Source of the DNA: an uncultured Oscillospiraceae bacterium
Lineage (GTDB): Bacteria; Bacillota; Clostridia; Oscillospirales; Oscillospiraceae
DNA: 64,000 nt
Reading direction: 5' to 3'
Assembly: GCA_910584285.1 (NCBI GenBank)
Contig: CAJTYK010000002.1
Location: 1-64,000, forward strand
Position numbers and translations under genes: made by a program. Positions 16,533 to 24,622 of this stretch are shown piece by piece. The first letter of the stretch is position 1; every line of letters starts with the position of its first letter. The notes beneath the pieces were generated by a model. The model saw only the letters and a list, made by a program, of their open reading frames with translations, had not been told where the DNA came from and did not search any database.

Positions 16533-17339
16533 ATGAAAATCATTGTCTGTGTCAAGCAGGTGCCCGACACCTCCGGCGTGGTGGCCGTCAAAGCCGACGG
16601 CACCATGGATCGTGCCGCCATGGCCACCATCTCCAACCCCGACGACATGAACGCCCTGGAGGCGGCCCTGCAGATCAAGGAAACCAACCCCGACGTGAAG
16701 GTGTGCGTCGTGTCCATGGGCCCCCCTCCCACGGAGTCCATGCTCCGGGAGTGCCTGGCCATGGGGGCCGACGAGGCTTATCTCGTCTCCGCCCGTGAGT
16801 TCGGCGGCGCCGACACCTGGGCCACCTCCAACACCCTCACCGCCGCCATCGAGAAGATCGGCGTGGACAAGGGCGACATCGTGATGTGCGGCCGCCAGGC
16901 CATCGACGGCGACACCGCCCAGGTGGGCCCTCAGATCGCCGAGAAGCTGGGCCTGCCCCAGGTGACCTACGTCACCGCCATCGACTACAAGGACGGCGAG
17001 CTCACCGTCCGGCGGGAGCTGGAGGACGGCTACATGACCATCAAGGTGCAGACCCCCTGCGTGCTCACCTGCATCAAGGAGCTGAACACCCCCCGGTACA
17101 TGAGCGTGCCCGGCGTCATGGAGTGCTACGCCAAGCCCTACGCCGTGTGGGACTTCGAGGCCCTGAAGGAGAGCAAGTGGGTGTCCGCCGTGGAGAACGT
17201 GGGCCTGAAGGGCTCCCCCACCCAGGTGTACAAGTCCTTCTCCCCCCCGGTGAAGGGCAAGGGGACCATGATCGAGGGTGCCGACAAGGCCGCCTGCGAG
17301 AAGCTGGTTTCCATGCTGGGCGAGAAGCATATTATCTGA
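16533..17339 (+). CDS. etfB: Electron transfer flavoprotein, beta subunit
   Basis: 268 residues; small subunit of the Etf that passes electrons from NADH to Bcd and ferredoxin. Begins KIIVCVKQVPDTSGVV, contains NPDDMNALEAALQIKE, VVSMGPP, the signature DIVMCGRQAIDGDTAQVGPQIAEKLGLPQ (in two pieces), and LTCIKELNTPRYMSVPG. Starts 16 bp after bcd with AAGGAGG. The 19-bp spacing to etfA suggests equal co-translation. Confidence 0.96.
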   Translation: MKIIVCVKQVPDTSGVVAVKADGTMDRAAMATISNPDDMNALEAALQIKETNPDVKVCVVSMGPPPTESMLRECLAMGADEAYLVSAREFGGADTWATSNTLTAAIEKIGVDKGDIVMCGRQAIDGDTAQVGPQIAEKLGLPQVTYVTAIDYKDGELTVRRELEDGYMTIKVQTPCVLTCIKELNTPRYMSVPGVMECYAKPYAVWDFEALKESKWVSAVENVGLKGSPTQVYKSFSPPVKGKGTMIEGADKAACEKLVSMLGEKHII

Positions 17340-17357
17340 GGAAAGGGGAGGTTGAAT

Positions 17358-18464
17358 ATGGCCTATAATAGTAAAGACACCGCCGCCTTCAAGGGCGTGT
17401 GGGTATTTTGTGAGCAGCGGGACGGTGTGATCCTGGGCACCGGCTACCAGCTGCTGAGCGAGGGCCGCAAGCTGGCCGACGACCTGGGCGTGGAGCTGTG
17501 CGGCGTGCTGCTGGGCAGCGGCGTGAACGAGCAGTACGCCAAGGCCCTGGGCGGCTACGGCGCGGACAAGGTGTACATCTGCGACCACGAGCTGCTGAAG
17601 GACTACACCACCGACGCCTACACCAAGGTGCTGTGCGATCTGGTGGAGGACAAGAAGCCCGAGGTGTTCCTCATCGGGGCCACCAACATCGGCCGCGACC
17701 TGGGCCCCCGTGTGGCCGCCCGGCTGCACACCGGCCTGACCGCCGACTGCACCCACCTGGACGTGGACGTGGAGAAGTACAAGGCCTTCCTGAAGACCAC
17801 CTCCACCATCGACGTGGACAACACCCCCTTCGAGGACACCAAGAACCTGAAGATGACCCGTCCGGCCTTCGGCGGCCACCTGATGGCCACCATCGTGTGC
17901 CCGGACTACCGCCCCCAGATGTCCACGGTGCGCCCCGGCGTGATGCAGACCCAGGCCTTTGACGAGGCCAAGAGCCAGCAGACCGTGCTGGAGAAGATCG
18001 ACGTTCAGCTCAGCAAGGACGATATCCATGTTGATCTGGTGGAGATCAAGAAGTCCGCCAAGAAGCTGGTGGATCTCATCGGCGCGGACGTGGTGGTGGC
18101 CGTGGGCCGCGGCATCAGCTCCAACCCCACCCGGGGCATTGAGATCGCCGAGGAGCTGGCCAATGTGCTGGGCGGCGTGGTTGGCGCGTCCCGCGCGGTG
18201 GTGGACGCGGGCTGGATCGGCGTGGATCACCAGGTGGGCCAGACCGGCAAGACGGTGCACCCCAAGATCTACGTGGCCCTGGGCATCTCCGGCGCTATTC
18301 AGCACCTGGCCGGTATGCAGGACAGCGAGTGCATCATCGCGGTGAACAAGAACGGCAGCGCGCCCATTTTCGACGCGGCTACCTACGGCATCACCGGCGA
18401 CCTGTTCAAGGTCGGCCCCATGCTGGCCGAGGCCATCAAGAGCTTCAAGGCCGCCAAGGGCTGA
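17358..18464 (+). CDS. etfA: Electron transfer flavoprotein, alpha subunit
   Basis: 368 residues; FAD-binding subunit of Etf. C-terminal FAD motif: VVAVGRGISSNPTRGIEIAEELA, GGVVGASRAVVDAGW, HQVGQTGKTVHPKIYVALGISGAIQHLAGM, and ECIIAVNKNGSAPIFDAATYGI. No extra ferredoxin domain at the N-terminus. ATG 17358 is chosen because GGGGAGG ends about 7 nt before it; TTG 17352 is unlikely. Last gene of the operon, followed by a strong terminator. Confidence 0.96.
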   Translation: MAYNSKDTAAFKGVWVFCEQRDGVILGTGYQLLSEGRKLADDLGVELCGVLLGSGVNEQYAKALGGYGADKVYICDHELLKDYTTDAYTKVLCDLVEDKKPEVFLIGATNIGRDLGPRVAARLHTGLTADCTHLDVDVEKYKAFLKTTSTIDVDNTPFEDTKNLKMTRPAFGGHLMATIVCPDYRPQMSTVRPGVMQTQAFDEAKSQQTVLEKIDVQLSKDDIHVDLVEIKKSAKKLVDLIGADVVVAVGRGISSNPTRGIEIAEELANVLGGVVGASRAVVDAGWIGVDHQVGQTGKTVHPKIYVALGISGAIQHLAGMQDSECIIAVNKNGSAPIFDAATYGITGDLFKVGPMLAEAIKSFKAAKG

Positions 18465-18489
18465 GAAAGCCCGAACATTTACAGTTTGT

Positions 18490-18529
18490 AAAGCCCAGGG
18501 GGGACAAAGTGTCTCCCCTGGGCTTTTTG
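18490..18529 (+). terminator. Terminator of the butyrate operon
   Basis: AAAGCCCAGGGGGGACA / TGTCTCCCCTGGGCTTT stem with an AAG loop, ending in CTTTTTGT. Confidence 0.9.
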
Positions 18530-18619
18530 TGCATTTCTACATAATTTTTACATGGAAATATGTGGGACACCCAGAATTGGTATTGAAAACTCCCTGTAAA
18601 CTTCCACATCTTGTATCCG

Positions 18620-18636
18620 TGTCGAATTTTGTCGAA
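18620..18636 (+). promoter_or_regulatory. Tandem Spo0A-box-like sites
   Basis: Two copies of TGTCGAATTTT begin at 18620 and 18630, exactly 10 bp apart; both contain TGTCGAA, the core of the Spo0A box. They lie 18 bp upstream of the -35 of the DUF6514 gene promoter, which suits activation by Spo0A~P. Confidence 0.55.
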
Positions 18637-18654
18637 TTTTGCGATTTCTTTCCC

Positions 18655-18683
18655 TTGCGCGTTGGGAAGATCTTGGCAATAAT
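18655..18683 (+). promoter_or_regulatory. Promoter of the DUF6514 gene
   Basis: TTGCGC (18655-18660), 17-bp spacer, AATAAT (18678-18683). Both hexamers are imperfect, which fits a promoter needing an activator at the adjacent Spo0A-like boxes. Confidence 0.5.
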
Positions 18684-18718
18684 GGGAGTAACCCAAGGAA
18701 AGAGAGGTGAACTCACTC

Positions 18719-18988
18719 ATGCGTGAGCTGTTTCTGAAAACGCTGGATCTTCCTGACGAGACCGGCACACTTCGCAGCTACGACTACTCCATTCTCATTG
18801 ACGAGATGGACGTGGGCCCGTTTTCCTGCGAGAGCTACGGCATCCGGGTCGTTGAGCGGGGCGGAGCCGAGGCCTCAGCCGCCCACGTGACGTGCAGCGC
18901 TGCCCGCATTGATGAGCTCAGCGACCTGGTGGTGCGCAACGCAGTTACGCCCACCACCCTGAATGATGTTCTGTCCGACTGGCTGTAA
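18719..18988 (+). CDS. DUF6514-like small protein
   Basis: 89-residue cytoplasmic protein starting MRELFLKTLDLPDETGTLRS. Features of the DUF6514 type seen in sporulating Clostridia: a YGIRVVERGG strand, HVTCSAARIDELSDLVVRNAV, and the C-terminal TPTTLNDVLSDWL. Function unknown. ATG 18719 has GAGGTGA 8 nt upstream; GTG 18707 overlaps that site. Monocistronic between two terminators, with tandem Spo0A-like boxes upstream. Its last 18 bases recur, imperfectly, at 19034-19050. Confidence 0.75.
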   Translation: MRELFLKTLDLPDETGTLRSYDYSILIDEMDVGPFSCESYGIRVVERGGAEASAAHVTCSAARIDELSDLVVRNAVTPTTLNDVLSDWL

Positions 18989-19053
18989 CTGTCCAAATGG
19001 GCTCCAAGTGCCCTGCGGTTCTAAAGGTGTACACTGTCCGACGGTTGTAAATA

Positions 19054-19090
19054 GCGCGGGACGCCCTGGGGAGGCGTCCCGCGTTTTTTT
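19054..19090 (+). terminator. Terminator after the DUF6514 gene
   Basis: CGCGGGACGCC / GGCGTCCCGCG stem with a CTGGGGA-type loop, then TTTTTTT. It overlaps the stop codon of the convergent gene at 19089. Confidence 0.9.
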
Positions 19091-20165
19091 AGAGCCGCTC
19101 CAGAGAGAGGAGCTGGTCGGCGGTGCGGTCGGCGGTGTCCATCACGCCGTCAAAGTTCACATAGGGGTTATAGATCCGTTCCAGCTTGTCGTGGGCGGCC
19201 TTGGCCTGGGCCAGACCGGCCACCGCCTCCTCCGTCAGGGCGGCGGCCACCCGCCGGGTGAAGCGCAGCCGGGGCTTGGCGGCCCGGCAGGCGTCGGCAT
19301 CCACCATGGCATCCAGCCGCAGGCGGCGGTAGGCCCGGTGGGGCCAGGGGGCCTCCGGGGTGGAAGTGACAAAGGCCAGGGAGAGGTCAGGGAAGATGAG
19401 GTGGGCCAGTCGATCCGGGGCCATGGGGTCGGAGCAGACCACCGCCCGGTGCCCCGCCGCCAGGCCCGCGGTGAGGATAGGGTTGAGCAGATGGTGGGCC
19501 AGCCCAGAGCTGTCCGCCAGCTCATAGACCCGGCCCGCCTGGGCCTCCACCGTGCCCCAGAGGGTGAGGGTCCCCTTGTGGGTGACGGCGGACAGGAATC
19601 GCTGATCCGCGCCGCCTGTCCCGCCTGGCCTTTTCAGCTCCCGGCCGATGATCCCCGCCGCCCGCTTGGCCAGCTTCTGCTGTACCGCCGGGACGGCCAG
19701 CAGCTCGTTGATATCCCGGCGCAGCTCCCCCGCCGCGCCCAGGCACCGGTACACCCGCTTGTAGTGGCCCTGGTACTCCGCGGTGGCAGCCAGGATATCC
19801 TCCTTCACATTCTGGAGGCCAGCGCGGTCGTAGAAGCCGCTCAGGTCTATGTAGCGGTCAACGGCGCCGGGGCAGCAGGGTTCGACGACGTGGGGCGCCG
19901 TCCCGTCCACTACCGCGGCCCCCAGGGCCGGAATGATCACCGCGTCCAGGGAGTCGGGATCCCCCGAGCACAGCACCTCCTCCGTCTCCAGCCCCGCGGC
20001 CTGGGCGTGCCGCTCCACCCGGCGCATGAGGGTGGACTTGCCGCTGCCCGGGCCACTCTTGATGATGTACACTGCCCGGAACCGCCGGGGGTCGGACAGC
20101 TGGTGGTAGAGGGAATAAAACCCCGAGGGCGTATTCCCCCCCAGGAAATATTGGATCTTCGGCAT
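19089..20165 (-). CDS. PRK06851-type P-loop ATPase
   Basis: 358-residue protein of the PRK06851 family, found in spore-forming Firmicutes; no defined function. It begins PKIQYFLGGNTPSGFYSLYHQL, with a Walker A IIKSGPGSGKSTLMRRV at about residues 34-50. Other segments: VLCSGDPDSLDAVIIPALGAAVVDGTAPHV in pieces, and a second half (THKGTLTLWGTVEAQAGRVYEL, GHRAVVCSDPMAPDRL). Family members have two related halves; here only the first has an intact P-loop. Likely cytoplasmic, possibly linked to sporulation by taxonomic range. Convergent with the DUF6514 gene. Confidence 0.8.
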   Translation of the reverse strand: MPKIQYFLGGNTPSGFYSLYHQLSDPRRFRAVYIIKSGPGSGKSTLMRRVERHAQAAGLETEEVLCSGDPDSLDAVIIPALGAAVVDGTAPHVVEPCCPGAVDRYIDLSGFYDRAGLQNVKEDILAATAEYQGHYKRVYRCLGAAGELRRDINELLAVPAVQQKLAKRAAGIIGRELKRPGGTGGADQRFLSAVTHKGTLTLWGTVEAQAGRVYELADSSGLAHHLLNPILTAGLAAGHRAVVCSDPMAPDRLAHLIFPDLSLAFVTSTPEAPWPHRAYRRLRLDAMVDADACRAAKPRLRFTRRVAAALTEEAVAGLAQAKAAHDKLERIYNPYVNFDGVMDTADRTADQLLSLERL

Positions 20166-20319
20166 CCTGATAAAGCCTCCTCCTGATTGGCCGGTATCCC
20201 CGGCCTGGGTTTTCTCTCCAGACTATGCCGGCGGAGCCGGAAAGGTGCGCCCCGCGGCCCTGTCCGCCCCGCCACCAAATTCACCGGAAATTTTCCACCC
20301 AAAATCGGCGCTTTATGCC

Positions 20320-20348
20320 TTGACGGAGGGCATCATCCACGGTATAAT
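20320..20348 (+). promoter_or_regulatory. Strong promoter of the hydrogenase gene
   Basis: TTGACG (20320-20325), 17-bp spacer, TATAAT (20343-20348). An ATTCA-N6-TGAAT inverted repeat spans 20346-20361, over the expected start site, and a TTAACAA half-site (Rex-like) follows near 20373. Either could be an operator. Confidence 0.75.
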
Positions 20349-20426
20349 TCAACACGGTGAATCGACATTTTTTTAACAATGCGGGCCGGCCAACCGCCCG
20401 CGCCGATGCTGAGGAGGGAACAGCCC

Positions 20427-21917
20427 ATGCGCCACTATGAAACTACGGTACAAAAGCTGAAGGACGAAGTGCTCACCGCCGTGGCCCGTCTGGCCTGGAC
20501 CGAGCGGCTTCAGACCAACGACCTGCTGAACATTCCCGAGGAGATCATCCCCGGCCCGGAGGCCCAGATGCGCTGCTGCATCTACAAGGAGCGGGCCATT
20601 GTCAACAGCCGGGTGAAGATGGCCATGGGAGGCGACCGGGCCAACCCCGCCCTGGTGGAGGTGCTGCCCATCGCCTGTGACGAGTGCCCCGTCACCGAGA
20701 TCAGCGTGGGCCCGTCCTGCCGGGGCTGTATCGCCCACCGCTGCGTGGAGGTGTGCCCCAAGGGGGCCATCCGCATTGAGAACCACCGCTCCGTCATTGA
20801 CCACTCCAAGTGCGTGCTGTGCGGCAAGTGCATCGAGGCCTGCCCCTATGGCGCCATCACCAAGAACGTGCGCCCCTGCGAGCGGGGCTGCCCGGTGAAG
20901 GCCATCACCATGGGCCCCGACCGGAAGGCCACCATTGACGTGAACAAGTGCATCTCCTGCGGTCAGTGTGTGATCCAGTGCCCCTTCGGCGCGGTGATGG
21001 ACAAATCGTACATTGTGGACGTGATCCAGATGCTGCTGGGGGCGGACAAGTGGGGGCTCCACGTCTACGCCATTCTGGCCCCCTCCTTCGTGGGCCAGTT
21101 CGACTGCACCCCCGGCCAGATGGCCGCCGCCCTAAAGGAGCTGGGCTTCTATGATGTGCAGGAGGTAGCGCTGGGCGCCGACCTCACCGCCCAGGCCGAG
21201 GCCGCCGAGTTTGAGGAGCGGGGGGGCGGCCCCATGACCTCCTCCTGCTGTCCCGCCTTCGTGGCCTTTGTGGAGCGGCATATGCCGGATCAGGTGCCCC
21301 TGGTGTCCACCACCCCCTCCCCCATGGTGATGCTGGGCCGGAGCATCAAGGATCGGGATCCCCTGGCCCGAGTGGTGTTCATCGGCCCCTGCGTGGCCAA
21401 GAAGCGGGAGTTCCACCTGGGCCGCACCCGGGCCAGCGTGGATCTGGTACTTACCTTCGAGGAGCTGTACTCTATGCTGTCCGCCAAGGACATTGACGTG
21501 TCCAAGATGAAGGAGATCCCCCTGGATCACGCCAGCGGCTTCGGCCGGGCCTTTGCCGCCGGGGGCGGCGTGGCGGCGGCGGTGGCCCAGGGTCTCAAGG
21601 AGCGGGGCAGCACCGTGGAGGCCAAAACGGTGGCCTGTAGTGGGATTGAGGAATGCAAGATGGCCCTGTTGAAGATGTCCAAGGGCGTACTGCCCGAGAA
21701 CTTCATCGAGGGCATGGCCTGCATGGGCGGCTGCGTCCAGGGCCCGGGCATCATCAATCGCAGCCCCAAGAACAAGAACGAGGTGGCCAAGCACGCCAAG
21801 GAGGCGGGCAAGCGCACCATCACCGACGCGGTGAACGCCATTGGCGGCCCCGCAGAGGTGCCCGCCGAGAGCAGCGACAAGAAGCCCGGCGGCGCCGTGG
21901 AGAAGGCCCGAGTATAA
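20427..21917 (+). CDS. Monomeric [FeFe] hydrogenase (group B type)
   Basis: 496-residue iron-sulfur hydrogenase, cytoplasmic, exchanging electrons between ferredoxin and protons. N-terminal half has ferredoxin-like clusters: CRGCIAHRCVEVCPKGA, CVLCGKCIEACPYGA and CISCGQCVIQCPFGA. The C-terminal H-domain has the cysteine motifs MTSSCCPAF, FIGPCVAKKREF and MACMGGCVQGPG. The order and length match the monomeric B-type family. ATG 20427 follows GAGGAGGG. The maturases HydE, HydF and HydG are not in the window. It probably disposes of ferredoxin electrons from Bcd-EtfAB. Confidence 0.88.
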   Translation: MRHYETTVQKLKDEVLTAVARLAWTERLQTNDLLNIPEEIIPGPEAQMRCCIYKERAIVNSRVKMAMGGDRANPALVEVLPIACDECPVTEISVGPSCRGCIAHRCVEVCPKGAIRIENHRSVIDHSKCVLCGKCIEACPYGAITKNVRPCERGCPVKAITMGPDRKATIDVNKCISCGQCVIQCPFGAVMDKSYIVDVIQMLLGADKWGLHVYAILAPSFVGQFDCTPGQMAAALKELGFYDVQEVALGADLTAQAEAAEFEERGGGPMTSSCCPAFVAFVERHMPDQVPLVSTTPSPMVMLGRSIKDRDPLARVVFIGPCVAKKREFHLGRTRASVDLVLTFEELYSMLSAKDIDVSKMKEIPLDHASGFGRAFAAGGGVAAAVAQGLKERGSTVEAKTVACSGIEECKMALLKMSKGVLPENFIEGMACMGGCVQGPGIINRSPKNKNEVAKHAKEAGKRTITDAVNAIGGPAEVPAESSDKKPGGAVEKARV

Positions 21918-21927
21918 GCCAATCCAG

Positions 21928-21966
21928 TAAAAGGCCCGCTGTCCCGGAGGGGACGGCGGGCCCTTC
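21928..21966 (+). terminator. Hairpin after the hydrogenase gene
   Basis: GGCCCGCTGTCCC / GGGACGGCGGGCC stem followed by CTTCCCC. The T-run is poor, so this is a weak terminator or a stabilising 3' hairpin. Confidence 0.55.
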
Positions 21967-21998
21967 CCCTGGACTGGAAATTTTCCACAGAATTCTTA

Positions 21999-22037
21999 GA
22001 ACGAACGTTTGACAAATCGAACGAAGTGTGGTATAAT
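21999..22037 (+). promoter_or_regulatory. lexA promoter with overlapping SOS box
   Basis: Consensus promoter TTGACA (22009-22014), 17-bp spacer, TATAAT (22032-22037). GAACGAACGTTTG at 21999-22011 matches a Gram-positive LexA box (GAAC-N4-GTTY) and overlaps the -35 element, so LexA should repress its own gene. Confidence 0.8.
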
Positions 22038-22098
22038 ACCTCCAAGTCAAGATCCGCGGCCGGGTGGGCGGATCGATTTCTTGGAAGGAGCTTGCGCC

Positions 22099-22704
22099 AT
22101 GGGTAAACTGACCCCCAAGCAGCAGCAGATCTACGACTTCATCTCCACCTTCGCGGACGATCACGGCTACCCTCCCTCCGTGCGGGAGATCGCCCAGGCG
22201 GTCAACCTGAAATCCCCCGCCACCGTCCATTTCCACCTGAAGGGCCTGCGGGAGGCGGGCTACATCTCCCAGGCGGAGGGCAAAACCCGGGCCATCACCA
22301 TCGTGGGCGGCGACGCCGCCGCACGGAAGGATCAGGTGCCCCTGGTGGGCTACGTGGCGGCGGGCTCCCCCATCCTGGCCCAGGAGCACATCGAGGAATA
22401 CCTCACCTTCGACACCGGCGGCCTGTCCGGCGAACACTTCGCCCTCACCGTCCGGGGCGAGTCCATGCTGGAGGCGGGCATACTCCCCGGCGACGTGGTG
22501 GTGGTGCACCAGCAGCCCCAGGCCCGGAACGGCGACATTGTGGTGGCCCTGTTTGAGGACGAGGCCACCGTGAAAACCTTCCGCCGGGAGCGGGACGGAC
22601 ACATCTGGCTCTACCCGGAGAACTCCAGCCCGGAGTACCAGCCCATCGACGGGGAGGGCTGCTCCATTCTGGGCCGGGTGGTGGCGGTGATCCGGCGGTA
22701 CTGA
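22099..22704 (+). CDS. lexA: SOS repressor LexA
   Basis: 201 residues. Winged-helix DNA-binding domain at 1-65 (LTPKQQQIYDFISTFADDHG, PPSVREIAQAV, SPATVHFHLKGL). Self-cleavage domain with the Ala-Gly site in GYVAAGSP (about 90), the nucleophile Ser in VRGESMLEAGI (about 122) and the Lys in ATVKTF (about 157). Full length and all catalytic residues present. Frame is open upstream, but ATG 22099 follows GGAAGGAG. Autoregulated by the box at 21999. Confidence 0.96.
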   Translation: MGKLTPKQQQIYDFISTFADDHGYPPSVREIAQAVNLKSPATVHFHLKGLREAGYISQAEGKTRAITIVGGDAAARKDQVPLVGYVAAGSPILAQEHIEEYLTFDTGGLSGEHFALTVRGESMLEAGILPGDVVVVHQQPQARNGDIVVALFEDEATVKTFRRERDGHIWLYPENSSPEYQPIDGEGCSILGRVVAVIRRY

Positions 22705-22731
22705 GAGCGACACAGCAGATAAAGCAGGAAA

Positions 22732-22765
22732 GGAGCGCTTCCCAGTGGGGAGCGCCCCTTTTTTA
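22732..22765 (+). terminator. lexA terminator
   Basis: GGAGCGCTTCCC / GGGGAGCGCCCC stem with an AGT loop, ending in TTTTTT. Confidence 0.85.
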
Positions 22766-22861
22766 CAATCTCTATATCATGCCGGTTTATGGGACTTTCT
22801 ATAGGGTATACTGTCCTCAGAACAAAGGGGAGGGCACCCCCGAAGGAAAGGAGCATCCCAT

Positions 22862-22978
22862 ATGTACGAGATCGAGTTTGTGCGGGGTCACGTGGAGGTC
22901 TACTTGGACGGCGCGTTCTGCTTTTCCGCCGACACCCGAGGGGAAGCGGAGGCCGAGATCGCCCTCATGACCGCGTAA
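22862..22978 (+). CDS. Small protein of 38 residues
   Basis: Begins MYEIEFVRGHVEVYLDGAFC and ends AEAEIALMTA. Reads as a strand-strand-helix mini-domain, FSADTRGEAEAEIA forming the helix. GAAAGGAG lies at good distance before the ATG, a TATACT -10-like element is at 22807-22812, and a strong terminator follows at once, so it looks like an independent gene. Function unknown; the pattern 'small protein that modifies display or regulation' cannot be inferred from sequence. Confidence 0.65.
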   Translation: MYEIEFVRGHVEVYLDGAFCFSADTRGEAEAEIALMTA

Positions 22979-22986
22979 GAGACCCC

Positions 22987-23020
22987 AAAACCCCCTGCGG
23001 CAAGCCGCAGGGGGTTTTTT
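22987..23020. terminator. Bidirectional terminator
   Basis: AAAACCCCCTGCGG / CCGCAGGGGGTTTTTT stem with a CAAG loop. Serves the 38-residue gene on the plus strand and the htrA gene on the minus strand. Confidence 0.9.
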
Positions 23021-23032
23021 ATGAGAACGGGC

Positions 23033-24451
23033 TTACCGCCCAAAGAAATAGCTCCACGGGAAGTTGCTGAAGGGATTGCCGTTGAAGCCCTCGTCGCCGC
23101 CATCCCCGCCGTAGGGGTACTGGCCACCGTAGCTTCCGCTGGAGGTGGGCTGGGGATTGGGATTGGTCTGGCCCTGATTGCCGGAGGTGTCCGGCTCGTT
23201 CTCCTGCTCGTCAAAGGTGAGCTGGAGGGTCAGCGTCTCGCCGGAGCGGTACACCTCAATGGACACCGTGTCCCCGGCTCGGTAGCTGTTCTTTACGGAC
23301 ACCATCTGGTTGGCGTCGGTGATCTCGGTGTCGTCGATCTTGGTGATGATGTCCCCGGGGCGGAGGCCGGCGGTCTCGGCGCAGGAGCCCTCCTCCACGC
23401 CGTTGACATACACGCCGGAGGGCCAGCCGAAGGCCTGCTTGTTCTCCTCAGACACCGTCCTGGGGTAGAGCACCCCCATGTAGGGCCGCCCGGTGACATA
23501 GCCGTACTGCATATAGTCGGTGATGATGCCAATGACGTCGTTGATGGGGATGGCGAAACCGATGCCCTCGATGGACGCCTGGGAGGACTGGCCGTTGTTG
23601 CTCAGCTTGGCGGAGGTGATGCCCACCACCCGGCCGTAGCTGTCGAACAGCGGGCCGCCGGAGTTGCCGGAGTTGATGGTGCAGTTGGTCTGGATCATGT
23701 TGTTCATCACGGTGCCGTCGCTCATGGTGATGGAGCGGCCGGTGGAGGACACGTTGCCGGAGGTCTGGGAGAAGGACAGGGTGCCCAGGGCGTTGCCGAT
23801 GGTGCACACCTGCTCACCCACCACCAGATCGTCGGAGTCGCCCAGCACCACGGGCTTCAGGCCGGACACGCCGTCGATTTTCAGCACCGCCACGTCGTTG
23901 AGCTCCTCACCGCCCACCAGCTTGGCGTCATAGGTGTCACCGTTGTTCAGCGTCACCTTGATGGTGTTGGCCCCGTCAATGACGTGGTAGTTGGTGACGA
24001 TGTAGCCGTCCTCGCTGATGATGAAGCCGGACCCCGCCCCGGCGGTGGGCTGCTGATACCAGCCGTTGGTGACCATGCCGGTCACCGAGATGCACACGCT
24101 GGAGTCGGCGTAGGCGGCGTAGATCTCGCTGAGGCTCATGGGGGTGAGGCCGTCGGCCTGCTTGACGGTGACGGCGGTGGGATCCACTTCGTTGCGGTAG
24201 ATGGTAGTCTCATTCTGGGGGGCCCGGTTCAGGTGGCTATAGGCCGCCGCGCCGCCCACGCCCGCACCGCCCCCCGCCAGGGCGCAGCACAGCACCAGGG
24301 CCACCGCCTTGCCCGCGCCGCCCTTTTTCTTCTTGGGGGGCTGGGGAGGAATAGAGGACTGGGGGCGATCCCAGGGGTCGCCGCTGGGCGAGGGCTGGGT
24401 GTAGTTGTAGCGGTAATTGCCGCTGCTGTCAAAGCCATTCTGCTCATACAT
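23033..24451 (-). CDS. htrA: HtrA/DegP-like membrane-anchored serine protease
   Basis: 472-residue S1C protease for quality control outside the membrane. Order: Tyr/Asn/Pro-rich cytosolic N-terminus, one membrane segment (AVALVLCCALAGGGAGVGGAAA, about 40-60, written as overlapping parts), trypsin-like domain with His in IVTNYHVID (about 153), Asp in NDVAVLKI (about 185) and Ser in INSGNSGGPLFD (about 264). A PDZ domain follows (NGVEEGSCAETAGLRPGDII), then a Gly/Asn/Tyr-rich tail. ATG 24451 follows AAAGGAG; the frame is open six codons further. Monocistronic. Confidence 0.94.
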   Translation of the reverse strand: MYEQNGFDSSGNYRYNYTQPSPSGDPWDRPQSSIPPQPPKKKKGGAGKAVALVLCCALAGGGAGVGGAAAYSHLNRAPQNETTIYRNEVDPTAVTVKQADGLTPMSLSEIYAAYADSSVCISVTGMVTNGWYQQPTAGAGSGFIISEDGYIVTNYHVIDGANTIKVTLNNGDTYDAKLVGGEELNDVAVLKIDGVSGLKPVVLGDSDDLVVGEQVCTIGNALGTLSFSQTSGNVSSTGRSITMSDGTVMNNMIQTNCTINSGNSGGPLFDSYGRVVGITSAKLSNNGQSSQASIEGIGFAIPINDVIGIITDYMQYGYVTGRPYMGVLYPRTVSEENKQAFGWPSGVYVNGVEEGSCAETAGLRPGDIITKIDDTEITDANQMVSVKNSYRAGDTVSIEVYRSGETLTLQLTFDEQENEPDTSGNQGQTNPNPQPTSSGSYGGQYPYGGDGGDEGFNGNPFSNFPWSYFFGR

Positions 24452-24622
24452 GGGAATTGCTCCTTTCAAATTCCGTCATGGAACGCTGTTTCAAAGGCGG
24501 GGAGGTCACCGGGGCCCTCTCGTCCGCCGCTGAGGATACAATACCCCATAATTGTGTCCAAACTATGTCACAGGGTCGAAATGATTTTGAATTTACCCTG
24601 AAAAAAAACTGAAAACGGCCCG

